26,763 bases of DNA, from assembly GCA_905480565.1 (NCBI GenBank), contig CAJQQW010000294.1, forward strand, positions 1 through 26,763, written 5' to 3'. The position numbers were made by a program, and so were the translations under genes. Position 1 is the stretch's first letter. Each line of letters begins with the position of its first letter. The DNA comes from an uncultured Halioglobus sp. (lineage in GTDB: Bacteria; Pseudomonadota; Gammaproteobacteria; Pseudomonadales; Halieaceae). A model generated the notes under the pieces. It had not been told where the DNA came from, searched no databases, and saw only the letters and a list, made by a program, of their open reading frames with translations. This document shows, piece by piece, positions 25,744 through 26,763 of this stretch.

Positions 25744-26763
25744 CTAAAAACGAAAGCCCGGTTTAGCCAATGCCAGTTGCACCGTGCCAATAATGCGCTC
25801 CCTGAAACCGCCTTCACAATAACTTAGGTAGTAATCCCAGAGGCGGATAAAATCCTGGTCGAAGCCCATTTGCTCAACCGCTTCAGCCTGCAGCAGAAAA
25901 CGCTCCCGCCATCGCGCAAGGGTAATGGCATAATCTTTCGTAATATCCCGAAGGTGCACCATTTGCATATCGGTGTCTCTGGCAACATGTTCGGCCATCA
26001 CGGACAGAGAGGGCAGGCACCCACCTGGAAATATATACCTCTTAATGTAGTCCACTGAATCACGCGCTTCCTCGTAACGGCGGTCTGGTATTGTTATTGC
26101 CTGTAATACCATTTTCCCATCGTCTTTGAGCAGGCGAGAACAAGTTTCAAAATAGTCCTTGTAAAACTGATGTCCTACCGCCTCGATCATCTCTATAGAT
26201 ACCAGCTTGTCGTATTGCCCTGTGAGATGACGGTAGTCTTCGCACAACAAGGTCACCCTGTCCTCCAACCCCTCCTCCCTCACTTTTTGGCACGCATACT
26301 CATATTGCTCAGCTGAAATAGTCGTAGTGGTGACCTTACAACCATAGTGCCGGGCCGCATATATCGCCATACCACCCCAGCCTGTGCCAATTTCCAACAA
26401 GTGATCATCGGGCGTCAACGACAACTGCCGGCAAATCTCATCCAACTTGGCCACCGACGCCGCCTCCAGTGATACATCAGGATCGGCAAACAGCGCCGCA
26501 GAGTACATCATGGTGGAATCCAGAAATAACTCGAAGAACCTATTGCCGAGGTCATAGTGCGCTGTAATATTTTCCCGTGAACCCTTTTGGGTATTGCGTT
26601 TCAACCAATGACCGATCTTGAGGAGCATTAGCGCGATGCGAGACTGACCAGAATCCAGCCCTTCCATCGCTACCATGTTGGCGCTGAACAAACGTGTCAC
26701 CTGCACAGGGTCAGGCGATGACCAACGGGCCTTGATGTAAGCTTCGCCCGCCCCGAGTGAGCC
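25744..26763 (-). CDS. cfa: Cyclopropane-fatty-acid-synthase-like methyltransferase (5' end cut)
   Basis: The frame stays open to the window edge, giving 339 residues without a start. The first in-window residues, GSLGAGEAYIKARW, match the pre-catalytic region of CFA synthases. NITAHYDLGNRFFELFLD, the SAM motif LLEIGTGWGGMAIYAA, EMIEAVG and YIFPGGCLPS follow. The family transfers a methyl or methylene group from SAM to unsaturated phospholipid acyl chains. In this light-stress neighbourhood the real activity might instead be the methyl transfer that leads to furan fatty acids, quenchers of singlet oxygen. Sequence alone does not decide between these. Confidence 0.88.
   Translation of the reverse strand, partial: GSLGAGEAYIKARWSSPDPVQVTRLFSANMVAMEGLDSGQSRIALMLLKIGHWLKRNTQKGSRENITAHYDLGNRFFELFLDSTMMYSAALFADPDVSLEAASVAKLDEICRQLSLTPDDHLLEIGTGWGGMAIYAARHYGCKVTTTTISAEQYEYACQKVREEGLEDRVTLLCEDYRHLTGQYDKLVSIEMIEAVGHQFYKDYFETCSRLLKDDGKMVLQAITIPDRRYEEARDSVDYIKRYIFPGGCLPSLSVMAEHVARDTDMQMVHLRDITKDYAITLARWRERFLLQAEAVEQMGFDQDFIRLWDYYLSYCEGGFRERIIGTVQLALAKPGFRF

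Overview
The window looks like chromosomal DNA from a marine gammaproteobacterium, perhaps Halieaceae/OM60-like. This placement is an inference from gene content: LLM oxidoreductases, several crotonases, a CaiB-type CoA-transferase, DUF3604 proteins, a Cys-type sulfatase and a photolyase neighbourhood. I see no rRNA, tRNA, CRISPR array, transposase or phage gene. About 24 protein-coding genes are packed closely, with many 4-11 base start/stop overlaps.

Region 1 (1-3274, + strand) is the end of a coupled operon. It holds the last 56 codons of a DUF3604-type protein, a metallo-beta-lactamase-fold alkylsulfatase-like protein and a formylglycine-type sulfatase, joined by ATGA and GTGA overlaps. 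It probably handles sulfate esters in the envelope. Region 2 (3367-7638, - strand) is a four-gene operon: an exported beta-propeller-like protein, a crotonase lacking both catalytic Glu, an LLM oxidoreductase and a dienoyl-CoA-isomerase-like crotonase. A sigma70-like promoter candidate precedes it. A DUF3313-like exported protein lies upstream and ends in a clear intrinsic terminator. Region 3 (8873-11079, +) pairs a family III CoA-transferase with a quinone-oxidoreductase-type MDR. Together, regions 2 and 3 look like catabolism of an unusual acyl-CoA, such as a branched, alicyclic, steroid or terpenoid substrate; the substrate cannot be read from sequence.

Region 4 (11080-18989) is a mixed stretch: a family 3 solute-binding protein, a BepA-like M48 protease, a second LLM oxidoreductase, a full-length DUF3604 lipoprotein, a canonical enoyl-CoA hydratase and a short-chain dehydrogenase.

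Region 5 (19003-26763, mostly -) is the most interesting. It is a light or singlet-oxygen stress cluster. It contains a partial CFA-synthase-like methyltransferase, a TIGR01777-type epimerase, FolE, a PPOX-family gene broken by one base, DUF2878, an unrecognised exported protein, a class I photolyase and an SRPBCC-SDR fusion. Two promoters with the same unusual architecture (TGATC, 16-17 bases, CGTAATTAG) sit upstream of the DUF2878-photolyase operon and of folE. They resemble, from memory, the ECF11 (RpoE/ChrR) singlet-oxygen promoter. FolE may supply pterin for the photolyase antenna, and the CFA-like enzyme may modify membrane lipids.
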